Assembly (NCBI GenBank): GCA_013400115.1
Contig: VXBP01001832.1
Location: 62,001-126,000, forward strand
Direction: 5' to 3'
Length of the DNA stretch: 64,000 nt
Origin: Rhinopomastus cyanomelas
Lineage: Eukaryota; Chordata; Aves; Bucerotiformes; Rhinopomastidae
The notes beneath the pieces are model-generated. The model saw only the letters and a list, made by a program, of their open reading frames with translations. It was not told the DNA's origin and made no database searches. The translations under genes were made by a program, and so were the position numbers. This document shows, in pieces, positions 36,291-47,849 of the stretch; within the stretch, counting starts at the first letter, position 1; each line of letters opens with the position of its first letter.

Positions 36291-38920
36291 AAGCCAGTCT
36301 AGTTTAACAGAGACAGATTCCATGGATAGTTCTATACATTTCCTTTCCTCCCTTTCTGAACACTGGAAACTCCTGTCTTCTCACTGACTGTGATAAGCTT
36401 GGAGGAGGGAGCCGCAAAACAGTTCACTGCCTAGAAGAATGCCTGTAAAAGCAAAGCACTTCTTTGAAGTGTACCCCTCTTATTTCTGAGAACTCAGTCA
36501 TGGAGTAATCTCTTTTGTTTTCATGATAAATGTAATTATGGTTCAGGTCAACCATATTTATTGTTTGATTTGGTTAGAACATGCCACTACCAAACTGAAT
36601 GGAGCTGACTAATGTGCCTAAATCATAGGGACTACAGAAATACTCATTGCGCCTTCTCACCTCTTTCTCCTTACACATGTAGAACTCTATCAGCACTGAT
36701 GTGCATGGATTTTACATGGTTATTTTATTTCTGATGCTATCTGCCTTAAGCCCTCATCAGCCTCTGTTCTATTCTGCACTGATGTTGGTGCTGATGTACA
36801 GGGTGCAGCTACTGTCCAAACAGCTGAAGCGTGTGCCATAGCCGAGTGCTAGCATCTTTCCAGTCTCTCCTTTATTAGTTAACAGTGGTTGGAAGGTGCC
36901 TTGTGAATGAGGTGGGGGTGTTGGAAGAGAAGCGGGATGGTCTCATGACTGGAATAGTTGAATGTTGCTCTGGGGAGCTGGATTCCCTCTGTCTGAAAGT
37001 TGCACTTGTGGCCACATGTGATTTGGCTATTCCGCTTCTAGGCTTTTAGTAATTCCTTTAGGGAGAGGTTTTTCCCTTACGCCCTGAAGCATCAATGGGT
37101 GAAGAAGGATAAGGTAAAATTTTGTGCAGTTTCCTATCAACTTAAGTGAATTCAGATCTCAAGGTAATGCTGTTTGGAAGGTCAACCACACACACAACAA
37201 AGCGAGAAAAGCTCAGTTGAATGTATTCGGCTGCAGAACTTGCAGCTGTTTTGCAGACTGAACTGCATTTTCCTCCTAAGGTAAAGATTTCTCCAGGAGA
37301 AAACTCCCTCTAGCAGTTTCTGATAACCTGCTTTGTGTGGGAAAACTGAAGATTGTTACTGGCAATTGAGTCCTTGTAAGCACAGAACATGTTGTCATCT
37401 GGGGAAGGGAAGATTTCTGTGCTATTGGGAGGTGCCAGGATAAATTGACCCACCTTACTCTGCTAGCTAGAACTTATTTTTATGGACATTTTCTTCAAAC
37501 TCTTACTGGGGCGGGGAGGGGGCACTGATTGTGCAGAATGATTGGAGTTCCTTACAGTCTTTGTCTGACTGACAGAGCAATGTAAGAGGCCTGGAACTTG
37601 TCTTATTCCTGTTCGTGCCTCTGGCTCTCTGCAGCTTCACATGACTGCTGCTGTCTGGCTTCAGAAACACCAGCTGTCTTCCAGTTTTATTTGTTTCCCA
37701 AATGAATGAGCTGTTACAAGATTTTTCTCCCTCTTTCACAGGAGTCAGGGTAACCTCTATTATGAATAAGAAGTACTCAGTGGGAGTCAGATATGCATAA
37801 CACATCAATATTGACAAAAAGACTACTGTGGCTTGTCATGTCTTCTGCCTTGCAGACCTCTAAAACTTTGTAATGGAAGAGCATACTCTGCTTTGAAGTG
37901 AGTCAGCTGCCATAAGTTTGTGTATAGCCACCCCCTTGCCCCTGCCAGGTGGTCTTTCCTTAGCAATGGTCCATCAATGTACAGAACGGAGTCAATCCAG
38001 CAACTGCGAATATTCTGGTGTTGTAGAGACTGGTGCTCACAATTAAATTTAATTAAATTTTGTAGCTGGCTCTTTGCTGGAGATCAAGCTGAATGACAGC
38101 CTTGGATCTCAAAACCCAGTTACATGGGAAGACCAGAAACACGTTCACTAACAAAAGAAACTTAAGCTCAGCCCGACTGAGTTTACCAGTGATGTCATGG
38201 ATAGTTTCGTTTTCAGCCACGTCACAGCAGTAAAGAGTAATCTGATCGCAGCCAATTGAATTAACAGGTAAACTCGATCCTGATAAGAATCAAAGCACAT
38301 TCAAGGACTTGTGCATTTGCAAATAAGAAGAGAATAATGTTGATAAGTAGAACTGGGCAGTTCAGGAAGAGATACCCCAGAGTCTGGCATCCTCAGAATC
38401 TGAGTTTCTTGCCATGTAGAGGGCAACTTCTGTCCCTGGCTTCTCTGAAGTGTGTGTCTATAGCCAACCCCTCCTAAGGATTAGCTCCAGCACGCAGTGT
38501 GTGGATTGCTGCTCTCACAAAACAAGGGGGATGCTGTACTATTGACAAAGAGAACAGGGCACAGTTCCCTTTCATCAAGTCAGAACGACAACTTTTTTCC
38601 CAGTGGAAGTCAGTGACCTTCTGATTTTATTGAAATTCCTCTCTGGGGTTGCAGGGAAATTGATATCTCCAGTGAAAAATGTTATGAGGAGACTTGGGGA
38701 AATCTATCTAGCTATCAAAACACTGCTACTGTTCTCTGTGCCCTAAACGTTGATCTCTGGTAAGTACAACACACAGTGTGTTATCCCTGTGGAAACAAAA
38801 AGATAATTCAGTTCAGTTGTTCATGCAGAACAAAGCTTTAGGGCAAATCACAAGCATCAGAAATGTAAATCTTACTGAAAGACTTCTCTTAATATTTATT
38901 GGGAGTAGGGAGTTTGGCTT
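36291..38920. other. Intron 1 segment, no recognised gene
   Basis: No exon or known repeat. A short direct repeat of AATTAAATTT lies at about 38041-38061. GC content jumps at about 38925 where the next CR1 begins. Confidence 0.5.
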
Positions 38921-40226
38921 TTCTTCGACTCCTCTCGGTAGGCGGAGCTACCCGCGGGGCAGCGCCTGGGGAGACGAGGAGGGGCCGCAGGCTCGGGCTG
39001 CCTACGTGCCTGAGCGCAGTGACGTCGCAGGGGGAGGGGCTGCCGCGGAAACCGCGGGACAACCGAGCGGATTCCGTCACGTGCTGCGAGATCAGGCGGC
39101 GCCTCTGGCCTCTCGCCGACAGGCGGGAAGAAGAAATCGGAGAGGTCAGTGCGGTTACCACCGTAAGACACGGTGAGTACTCGCACAAAGGGCAGTAGAA
39201 AAACAGTGCGCACCCAAACAGAGGCCACACACAAGCACGCAGATGTTCAGGCAGGTGGCTGCAGTGAGTGCTGGAGCCTGGCACTCGATCTGGAGGAGGG
39301 CAGGTACAACACCCGAGTTAGGTGTGAGCAGATCAGAGACCTGATAAACATGGTGGCTGAGCTAAAAGAAGAGGTGGAAAGACTGAGAGTCATAAGAGAT
39401 TGTGAAAGGGAAATTGACTCTTTCCGTAATGTAATATCTACAAAGCCTGATCTAGGGTTGACTGTTAGTGGCTCAGGGGGTCCGATATCCTCCCTATAGC
39501 AAGTCTCTCAGCCTCCACATAGTAACCCACAGGAGCAGGGTCAATGGGAACAGGTGTCCACCCGACGGAACAAAGGCAAATGGAGCAAGTGTGCTGCCTT
39601 AAGAAGTCCACCACCTACGGTGCACTTGCAGAATAGGTGTGAGGGTCTGCAGGAGGAACAGGTCCGCAGCAAGGATGAGGACTCAAAAAGACTAGTAACT
39701 GCACCAAAGACAGGTAGCCTCAGGCCAGCCATCAAGACCAATCCTGAAAAGAAACCTCAAAGGGTCATTGTTATAGGAGACTCCCTACTGAAGGGAACAG
39801 AGGGCCCAATATACAGACCTAACCCGTTCTATAGAGAGGTCTGCTGCCTCCCTGGCTGGGGAGGGGCTTTTTAGGCTGTCAGGTAGCGACAGGACTAGGG
39901 GGAGATAGGTAGATGTAGAGTGGATGTGAGGAGGAAGTTCTTCACCACGAGAGTGGTGAGAGGCTGGAATGGTTTGCCCAGGAAGGTGGTGGAGGCCCCA
40001 TCCCTGGAGGTGTTTAAGGCCAGGCTGGATGAGGCTCTGGCCAGCCTGGTCTGGGGTGGAGTGTCCCTGCCCATGGCAGGGGAGTTGGAACTGGATAATC
40101 CTGTGGTCCCTTCTGTCTCTGACTGACTTGATCTGGGTGATCCTGCTGTGGCAGGGGGATTGGACTAGATGATCTTTCGAGGTCCTTTCTGATCCCAAAT
40201 GATTCTGTGGTTGTATGATTCTATAG
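38920..40226 (+). mobile_element. CR1 with GC-rich 5' end, ORF1 and 3' end, internally deleted
   Basis: A CpG-rich block (about 38925-39180), placed where a CR1 5' UTR would be, precedes CR1 ORF1. ORF1 wording includes GGCSECWSLALDLEEGR at about 39260-39300 and the coiled-coil-like AELKEEVERLRVIRDCEREI at about 39355-39414. Then RVIVIGDSLLKGTEGPI at about 39760-39810 carries the GDSL motif of the CR1 ORF1 esterase domain. At about 39865 the sequence jumps to the 3' end, from MDVRRKFFTTRVVRGWNGLP (39920 on) to ATGATTCTATAG at 40215-40226. ORF2 is almost all missing. ORF1 itself is broken by a stop after 39497. Confidence 0.8.
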
Positions 40227-41578
40227 TTCATGCCTAAAACCATGCAACAGGTGCTGATGAAACAATCCTGCACATAAAGCCTCTTTCTCCTCTCTCCCAG
40301 GAGAACTGTGCTTGTTTCCATCTTGGTGATCTGAGACTGTGCGGCGCATGCTTTCGTCAGAATGACTAAAACCACACTAAAATTACCCTTTCACTTTGCT
40401 CTACACCGTCATAAATGGATTTGTTCAGAGTCTAATTTGGATTGTTCCTGCTGCAAGTGCAGCATTTTATGCTGGCAAGAGCATGGCATGCTGTAAGAGT
40501 GCAGTGTCCCTTCACCCCTGTGAACGTGTCAGCCGGAAGGGTCCTGTGTGTGGTAGGTGTTGTCTGCTGTAGGTCTGTCTTTATAGGGCACAGCAGCAAG
40601 TCAGTTGTGCATGTGTGGGACTGAACTGTCGTCCCACTTAAAGAAGTGATTAGACAAGAATGTGGCCGCTTTCATTTCCAAGCCGTGTGCTCCTGATTAA
40701 GCGGGCTCCATGCTGAGTCCTGATGAGTTCAGCCCAGTGGTTTCGGACATTGTGTGGTTTCTGATCACTTGTGCAGTGAAATGAAGCCTGCTAACAACGC
40801 TTTGGCATTTCTCCTGCAAACCACCTAGAAGATCCTCCAGGGACCCCCAGGAGGCCGAGAAGCTTGAATCAAAGCCAGCAGCTTGGGCTTGGAAAGAAAC
40901 AGATGTTCCTCGGGGTTGGCTCTGGGAGTTTCTTCTGATGGGGTCTTTGTAAGAATTCAGTGGGTGAAGGGCTCCCTTACTTACCCTTTGAGTGGTGGGA
41001 AACTGTGCTGTGTGAATCCAAATGGTGCAGAGCAAGGAAGAGAAAGCTTGCTGTTGGTCAGTGTCTTCCTGTCTGTGAAATGATTGATCTAAGCTAATTC
41101 AGTCATGCTAGCCAGGAGTTAAGCTTCGATATGTGAGTATATTGTCTTCTGACACTTGTAGTGTTTTGGCTTGAGTATTTGTCACCTTGCACTTCTCCAC
41201 CCTCTGCCGTCCTTTTCTCTCCCACTGTAGGATTACAGCTTGTACAGACATCCAGAATCTCTGGAGTATAAGCTGTGCATCCAAATAAGGCTCCTGATGA
41301 CGGGTGCAGCAGATTTAGATCATCACTGGGATGCAGAATTTGGCTTCCTCCCTGGGGTCTGTCTGCAGCTCCATTTCTCTATGTAAGTCCAGCTGCCCTT
41401 TGAAGTCCTCTCAGCCTGCTCCATGCATGCCCTGGAAAGTCTGGTTTTGTTGTCTTCTCTAGTAGTCTAGGTGCCTGAAGACAAGTAAAGCATATCTTGC
41501 TGAGTCAGCAGAGAACTGCTAACTCCCTCCCAGCATCTGCTCAGAGTAATAGTTTTCAGAGTATCTACAAATTATTGA
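40227..41578. other. Intron 1 segment, no recognised feature
   Basis: No repeat or exon recognised between two CR1 copies. Confidence 0.5.
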
Positions 41579-41756
41579 AAGGGTCATCAAGGCCTTGGCA
41601 CAGGCTACTCAGGGAGGAGGTTGAATCACCATCCTTGGACGTGTTTAAAAGTTGTGTACACCTGGAGCTCAGGGACAGGGTTTAGTGATGGCCTTGACAC
41701 AATTGGGTTAATGGCTGGACTCAATGACCTTGAAACTATGATTCTATGACTCTAAG
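41579..41756 (+). mobile_element. CR1 3' end, short
   Basis: The end of CR1 in sense orientation: LLREEVESPSLDVFKSC-type wording at about 41605-41660, then TGGACTCAATGACCTTGAAA and the terminal TATGATTCTATGACTCTA at 41738-41755. Diverged from the young subfamily. Confidence 0.8.
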
Positions 41757-42890
41757 TGGAAGCAAGTATTGAATTGGCTGTAGTTAGCCTGAGAGGTCCA
41801 CAGTAACGTTCTGAACTTACCCAGTAAGTATAGTCGGATATCTGTGAGCAGTAACACTTGTATTCCCTCTTGAATAAACTCCACTGATCCCAGCACTGAC
41901 CCCTGAGGGATGCTACTTGTCAGTGGTCTCCACTGGAACACTGAGCTATTGACCACAACTCTTTGGGTGCAGCCATCCTGCCAATTCCTTCTTTACCAAG
42001 TTGTCCATCTGTCAAATCCATGTTTTTCCAATTTAGTGCCTGGGATGTTGTGTAGGACATCAAACACTTCACACAAGTCCAGGTAGTTGCTCTTCCCTTA
42101 TCCACTGATGTGGTGACACCATTATAAAAGGCCACCAGATTCATCAGGCATGATTTGCCCTTGGTGAAGCCCTGTTGATTACCACCAATCACCTTTTCAT
42201 TTTCTGTGTGCCTTAGCAGAGCCTTCAGGAGGAACTGCTCCATGATCTTGCCAGACATGGAGATCTTGCTCAGAGGTGAGAGTGATTGGCCAGTACCTTC
42301 TAGAATCTTCTTTTTTTTACCCCTTTTTGAAGAAGGGGGTGCTGTTTCCACCTTTCCAGTCATCAGGAAATTCACCAGACTGCCATGGCCCTTCAAATAT
42401 AACTCAATGTGGCTTAGCAACTTCATCTGCGAGTTCTCCTAGGTCCTGCAGATGGTGTTGATCACCTTCATGGTTGCTAAACTCATATTCGCTTTTAGTG
42501 GGCAGATCTTCCTTCTCCCAGTCTCTACCTTTGTCTTCTGGAACGTGGGTGGTGTGGCTAGAGCCCTGACCAGTGAAGACTGAGGAAAAGAAGTCATTGA
42601 GTACCTTGTCCTTCTCCACATCCCTTATGACAAGGTTTCCATTTTCCTTCTGGAGAGACCCCACGTCTTCCTGAATCTTCCTTTCATCATGCATATACCT
42701 GTAGAAATGTTACTTGTTCCCCTTGATGCTCCTGTCCAGATTTAATTCTTCTGTGCTTTAGCTTTCCTGATGTGAGCCCTGGCTGCTCTGACAACTCCTT
42801 TATAATTCTCCCATTTATAGCCTATTCTTGCTTCCACTCCTTGTAGACTTTCTTTTTGTGACCAAGTAAATCCAGGATCACCTTGTTCAT
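41757..42890 (-). mobile_element. CR1 ORF2 fragment, antisense, old
   Basis: The minus-strand frame (41920-42426) reads GKIMEQFLLKALLRHTENEK, then QQGFTKGKSCLMNLVAFYNG and a decayed YLDF-KAFD segment. The upstream part (42404-42694) reads DVGSLQKENGNLVIRDVEKD and LNDFFSSVFTGQ, the CR1 region before RT. The further 5' part is decayed up to about 42890. No 3' end is present. Confidence 0.82.
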
Positions 42891-42954
42891 CCATGGTGCC
42901 TTCCTGGCATTCTTGTCTGCTTTCTTATTGCTAGGGATGAACTGCTCCTGGGTA

Positions 42955-43095
42955 TGAAGGAGATGATTCCAGTCCTATTCAATATATTCATTAATGACTT
43001 GGATGAGGGATTAGAGTGCACTGTCAGCAAGTTTGCTAATGGCACAAAGCTAGGAGGTGTCGCCAACACCCCAGCAGGCTGTGCTGCCATTCAGT
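42955..43095 (+). mobile_element. CR1 RT fragment cut by an N join
   Basis: IPVLFNIFINDLDEGLECTV, then SKFANGTKLGG with FANG in place of FADD. It runs straight into the N at 43096. Wording is close to the copy at 32540-32650. Confidence 0.85.
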
Positions 43096-43096
43096 N
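43096..43096. other. Single-N contig join
   Basis: A lone N inside a CR1 copy; sequence to the right is unrelated to the CR1 reading on the left. Confidence 0.9.
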
Positions 43097-43289
43097 TATA
43101 AATATCAGAAGCTAGAGAAGGCCGGATCTCCTGCTCTGTGTGGTCTGAGAGTGACTTATGGTTTTGCTGCATTTAAAGCTCCCACTATTCCACCACACTG
43201 CTTCCCTTCTCGGCTTAGCTCATGAGAGATTCTGACTTTTATCGGATCCCTCTTTCCTCCCCCAAGGTTCCCTGGTTAAGGTGACCCCC

Positions 43290-43590
43290 CAGTCACATAA
43301 AAAACCTCAAGAAATAGCATTCGGGCACCGGCTGTCTCGCTCCACGTGGTCTGAGCGTGGCTTTCCAGTTTCTCCCTTTGGTCCTCACCCATAAGCTCTC
43401 CGTCAGCTCTTCATTCATCCCTAGGTGGTGCTCCATGGACTCCAGGTGATCATTGATATAGAGGGCAACACCCCCTCTCATTCTCTCTGGCCTGTCATTC
43501 CTGAAAGGCTTGTATTCATCTATTCCTGTGCTCCAGTTGTGACAGCCATCCTACCATGTCTCAGCACTGCCAGTGACACCAGAGCCCTGC
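43290..43590 (-). mobile_element. CR1-type endonuclease-domain fragment
   Basis: Minus-strand reading from about 43560 gives WSTGIDEYKPFRNDRPERM, then RGGVALYINDHLESM and ELTESLWVRTKGRN. This is the part of the CR1 ORF2 AP-like endonuclease domain around the GGVALY motif. Boundaries on both sides are uncertain. Confidence 0.75.
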
Positions 43591-43955
43591 AAGCACACAC
43601 GTCACTGTAACTCTTCTTGCTTGTTCCCCATGCTCCCTGCGTTAGTGAACAAGCATTGTTGTTTGGCTCTCACTGAAGCTCATTTACAGACTGGAGTTTC
43701 CTTACCCTGCACCTCAGGTGCTCTCTTTCTAGCCTGTGGTTTAACTCCCGGCCTGGGGTACCTACTAGTGGCATTGGCATTGATGTGGGGTGGACTGAGG
43801 ATCTCCTGCCCTGGCAACCCTAGTTGGAGGACATGTTGCTGCTCACTGAGCAGCAAGGTGAGCAACAGCAAGCGCACAGCACTTAGTGAGTGCCCTAGAC
43901 TTCTGTCATTCATGCAGGAAGTCACTGGCAGCACCACAAGTGAGGGGGTTCATCC
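43591..43955. other. Unassigned stretch between opposed CR1 fragments
   Basis: Neither strand gives a recognisable CR1 domain or other protein; possibly diverged CR1 5' sequence. Confidence 0.4.
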
Positions 43956-45060
43956 CAACTGACCTTTTAGGTGGAATGGTGAGTGCTAGGTGCCAAGCAA
44001 AGACTACAGCTCTGGCAGGGGGATATACACCTTCTGCTCTGGAGATGACCAATGCCTCAATACAGACTGAACTGCTGAGGGGAGAAACAGCTGTGCAGAC
44101 CTCAGTTTGTGAACAGTGACTCGACTCCTCTCTTGCAGTGGAGATGGGAGGCCAGCTTGCCTGCAAATGGTGTGAACAGGTTGAGGACCTCCCACAGCAG
44201 GTGGCTGAGCTGCAGGAGAGAGTCAAAAGGCTGTACAGTGTCAGGGAGACAGAAATGGAGATAGATAACTGGATTCTGGTGCAATCTGCAATAGGTCTGC
44301 AGCCTGTGGCCAAACACTCCAAAACCTCCCTAGCAGCATGCTCAGTTGGTGGGAGAGCTGGCAGTGTGGAGAGATACAGCAATGCAGGGAGAACCATTGA
44401 TGTAGGGAATGGCAAACTGTGAAGGGAGGAACTAGCATCAGGAAGAAATCTCTTTCAGAGCCTGAGGTGCCCCTACAGAATCGATTCATGGCACTGCAGA
44501 CTGAGGACAAGAAAGAGCTGCATCTGCTGAGTCTCTAGACCTGAATAAAATAATCAGAACAGTTCCCTGTTGTATAACTGCAGCAACCAATTAAGAGCAA
44601 TGGGTGATAGTAGTGGGTCACTGTCTGCTGAGAGGCACAGTGGCACTCATTTGCCATCCTGATGGACTATCTAGAGAGGCGTGCAGCTTGCCAAGGGCCC
44701 ACATCAAGGATGTAACAGAGAGGTTGCCAGACCGTGTACATCCCACTGAGTAGTCTCCACTGCTGTGGCTGTTGCACACAGGCAGCAATGACAGGGCTGA
44801 GAGCAATCTAAAAAAACATCAAGTGGGACTACAAGGCATAGGGAGCAGCAGTGAAGGATTCAGAAGCATTGGTTTTCTTTTCATCAGTCCTCCCAATTAA
44901 AAAGAAGGGGATATAAAGGGCTAAATCAAATTGAGAAAATCAATAAATGGTTGAGGGAGTAGTGACACAGGCAGGACTTTGGTTATTTAGGCCATGGTAC
45001 TTGCTTTGAGAAGTCTGGTCTTTTGGAGGCTGATGTTACCTTTTTCTGAGAAGGTGTCCT
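43956..45060 (+). mobile_element. CR1 ORF1 region, decayed, sense
   Basis: The sense frame reads EMTNASIQTELLRGETAVQT (about 44040-44100), then GQLACKWCEQVEDLPQQVAE and LQERVKRLYSVRETEMEIDN (about 44144-44270), the CR1 ORF1 cysteine-plus-coiled-coil part. After PEVPLQNRFMALQTEDKKEL (about 44460) the esterase region is broken by stops and frameshifts. Pieces such as IKDVTERLPD near 44703-44732 survive. CR1-like wording fades out by about 45060. Confidence 0.78.
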
Positions 45061-45891
45061 GGTTTTGCTTATTCCTTTCAGGACTGAAAGCAAAATCCAG
45101 GATCTTCTTATAAAGTTAAGGGGGTTACTAACAGAAAATGTAAAGTGTTTTAAAGGATAGAAAAATCATGACCAGAGCCTTTTGTCCCTCTTGGATGCTT
45201 CCTCCCCACCCTCTTTCTCTTGATATGGTAGAAACCTGCTGTGTTCCTAATGCCATGAAAACGAAATCCTGTTCCTTTGATCGAGAGAGAGAGAGGAAAA
45301 CAAATACAGATGGAAAATGAATTATGTATCACTCGTCCCAAACAACAGGTGAGCTGAGAGAGCGAGTGCTCCTTAGCTGGCTGGAGAAACCCTGAAGATG
45401 GCAAACCCTGGGAGCTTGATAACAACGCAAGTTCCCAATTCCAAAAATTCGTTTGGTGAATAGGATTATTGGAATGGATACCCAGCTGTCACCTGTCCAC
45501 AGAAACAGCATCAGTCTGACAAGCAGAGGGTCCTCTACTAGAAACCCACTTGGTTAAAGGCTGCGCTGCCACACTCCACCCCTGTTTGTCTTTCCGCAAT
45601 CTATACATATCTGTAACTACAAATCAACGTTAGTAGTAAGCATATATACAACAAATGTAGCTGTATACAATATACGCAACACACGACTTGCAGAAGGGCT
45701 ATGTAAGCATATATATGTGAAGGCAAAAGGAATGGGTCTAAACAGTCTGTAACGCTGCTGATGAGACTGCCCACTTATTCCAGGTAGCATCTGTAGCATA
45801 AAGTGTAGTTACTCTCTTCCATGGTACATCCAGTTGAATACTGGAACTCTGAGTGCTAGAAGAAGCTGCGACTCAGTGCCAATCACTTCTG
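45061..45891. other. Intron 1 segment, no recognised feature
   Basis: A short GA run at about 45284-45296; otherwise nothing recognised. Confidence 0.5.
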
Positions 45892-46003
45892 AGTATGTTC
45901 CTGTGTGACTTGGTCTAGGTGGTCCTTCTCTGGCAGGGGGATTGGACTGGGTGATTTTTCGAGGTCCCTTCCAATCCCTAATGTTCTGTGATTCCGTGAT
46001 TCT
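45892..46003 (+). mobile_element. CR1 3' end, extreme 5' truncation
   Basis: About 110 bp: GTTCCTGTGTGACTTGGTCT, then GGCAGGGGGATTGGACTGGG and GTGATTCCGTGATTCTG. Young-type 3' terminus. Confidence 0.88.
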
Positions 46004-46142
46004 GCATGAAGCAGCCTGAACTCCTTCACTGGCAGTCAGTATCTCCTGTTCAGTGGGAGTGTAATTTGCCTTTGAGCCTCTATAACCTCAGCTCCAGATC
46101 CCTAGGTGATACCCTTGTGTTTTCCCTGAAGCTTTAAGTGGA

Positions 46143-46567
46143 GCACTCATAAGTGGAGCATCTCCCTTATGAGGAGAGGCTAAGGGAGCTGGGTCACTTT
46201 AGCTTGGAGAAGAGGAGACTGAGGGGTGACCTCATTAATGTATACAAATATTTGAAGGGTGGGTGTCAGGAGGATGGAGCCAGGCTCTTCTCAATCTCAT
46301 CTGGTGATAGGACGAGGGGCAGTGGTTGTAAGCTGGAACATAGGAGGTTCCACATAAATATGAGAAGGAACTTCTTCATAATGAGGGTGACAAAGCACTG
46401 GAACAGGCTGCTTAGGGAAGTTGTGGAGTATCCTTCTCTGGAGACGTTTAAGACCCGCCTGGATGTGTTCCTGTGTGACTTGGTGTAGGTGATCCTGCTG
46501 TTGCAGGGGGATTGGACTAGATGATCTTTTGAGGTCCCTTCCGATCCCTTATGGTTCTATGATTCTT
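46143..46567 (+). mobile_element. CR1 3' part, young
   Basis: Open frame 46153-46488 reads MEHLPYEERLRELGHFSLEK, GDLINVYKYLKGGCQEDGAR, then HRRFHINMRRNFFIMRVTKH and ETFKTRLDVFLCDLV, the intact ORF2 C-terminus of the young subfamily. The 3' terminus TATGGTTCTATGATTCT is at 46549-46565. Confidence 0.92.
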
Positions 46568-46574
46568 TCTGCCA

Positions 46575-46905
46575 GAGACCTTATTCAACCCCCATTCAAA
46601 AGTGTTGTTTTCCTGGTCACTACATAGAGAGGTTTGACAGTATCACTGTGTGATGGAATGTGCATTCTCCAGAACACAACTACTTCTAGGAAGGCCTGTG
46701 TCTCCTCCTTGTTAGTGGATGGAAACATTGCTAAGATTCTGTTCACCACATCCATAGGGATGTGATAATGCCTGTCTTGCTCTTTGAATCTCAGAAATTG
46801 GGTCTCTCGAGCAAGTCCTTTGACCTTGCTTCTCTTAAAGGCAAAACTGGCATCTGTACAGGCTACTGGCCTGGGCTGCAGTGTGGGAGCAGCCTTTACC
46901 TTCAA
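46575..46905 (-). mobile_element. Endogenous retrovirus pol scrap (RT thumb/connection)
   Basis: The minus-strand frame carries a segment in the order typical of avian ERV pol after the RT palm: a short hydrophobic link, a proline-lined stretch, then a NKEETQAFL-type block, a FWRMHIP block and a PLYxVTRK block. This matches the RT thumb/connection region before RNase H. It breaks off by frameshift near 46600, directly against the 3' end of the CR1 at 46567. No LTR, gag or env was found beside it. It is an old, non-functional fragment and the ERV class cannot be fixed. Confidence 0.72.
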
Positions 46906-47340
46906 CCACCATCTAATGCTCTGTCATGAGCTCGTAACAAGGTCTGTCAAGCACATCTCACTTCCAAGAAAGGCTTTTCCAAGGCAGAAATGACAACTTG
47001 ACTACCAAATTCTTTGGACTGGTGAGGCTATATGTGTATCTGAGCACCATATTTCAAGTACCAGGTAGAGAAAAGGTGTGAGAGACCTACTCAGACAACA
47101 GCTTTCTTTCAAAAAGATCCGTGTGCATGCAGCAGTACCTGATGAACAAAAGCCCTGGCAAAACCAGCTTTGTAGTAGCTTAAAAACGGTCTTTTTTGTG
47201 GTTTTCGAGAGCGGCAGCCCACACAGTGACACCTATTTAGCTCCAGATCCACAAATGTAGTGCTAGACTTCCAAAATGGTTGAAAGCAATTGTTGAAGTT
47301 GCAAAATGATGTTAAAGGAAACCTTTTTTCACTGATAGTA
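46906..47340. other. Intron 1 segment, possibly more decayed ERV
   Basis: The minus strand upstream of the ERV scrap gives no clear RT palm motif; any further retroviral sequence is too decayed to call. Confidence 0.35.
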
Positions 47341-47344
47341 TTAT

Positions 47345-47515
47345 CAAACAAAACTGGCGGACCAGAGCAGTCGTGAAGTTTCCATCCCTGGAGGGATTTA
47401 AACGGCGTGTGGACCTGGTGCTCAGGGGCATGATTTAGTGGTGAGCTTGCAGTTTTGGGTTGAAGGTTGGACTAGATGATCTTGGAGGTCTCTTGCAACC
47501 AAAGACATTCTATTG
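47345..47515 (+). mobile_element. CR1 3' end, diverged
   Basis: GTTTCCATCCCTGGAGGGAT at 47379-47398, followed by TGGACTAGATGATCTTGGAG and a weak ATTCTATTGAAAT terminus. An old 3' fragment. Confidence 0.75.
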
Positions 47516-47849
47516 AAATATTAATGGTTAGTTTCCATGGTGATGTTTGTCTTTGTTCACTTTCCCACCTCATTTGCCTTCAGGAATATGAAACCCTCTA
47601 GTTGCAGCATCAAATTTGGAGTGTTTTGCTCAGAGTGCAGTTTAGTTTTTATCTGACATAGAGGTGCTTTATGTGTAGCCAACAAGATGGGTCAGGTTGT
47701 CTCAGAAACTCACCAAAATCAGTAGTAGAGTGAAAGAGTGTAGGATAATTCACCTCCACACCATGGAAGCAGAACCTCTTCCCAGATGGCTAACAGGACA
47801 AGGTCAAAGGCACACATGTAAGAGCTACATAACAGCTAAAGTGTAGAAT

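Noticed and set aside
38925..39180. Independent CpG-island gene promoter in intron 1
   Set aside because: It is followed directly by CR1 ORF1, so it is better read as a CR1 5' region; no other gene is visible downstream.
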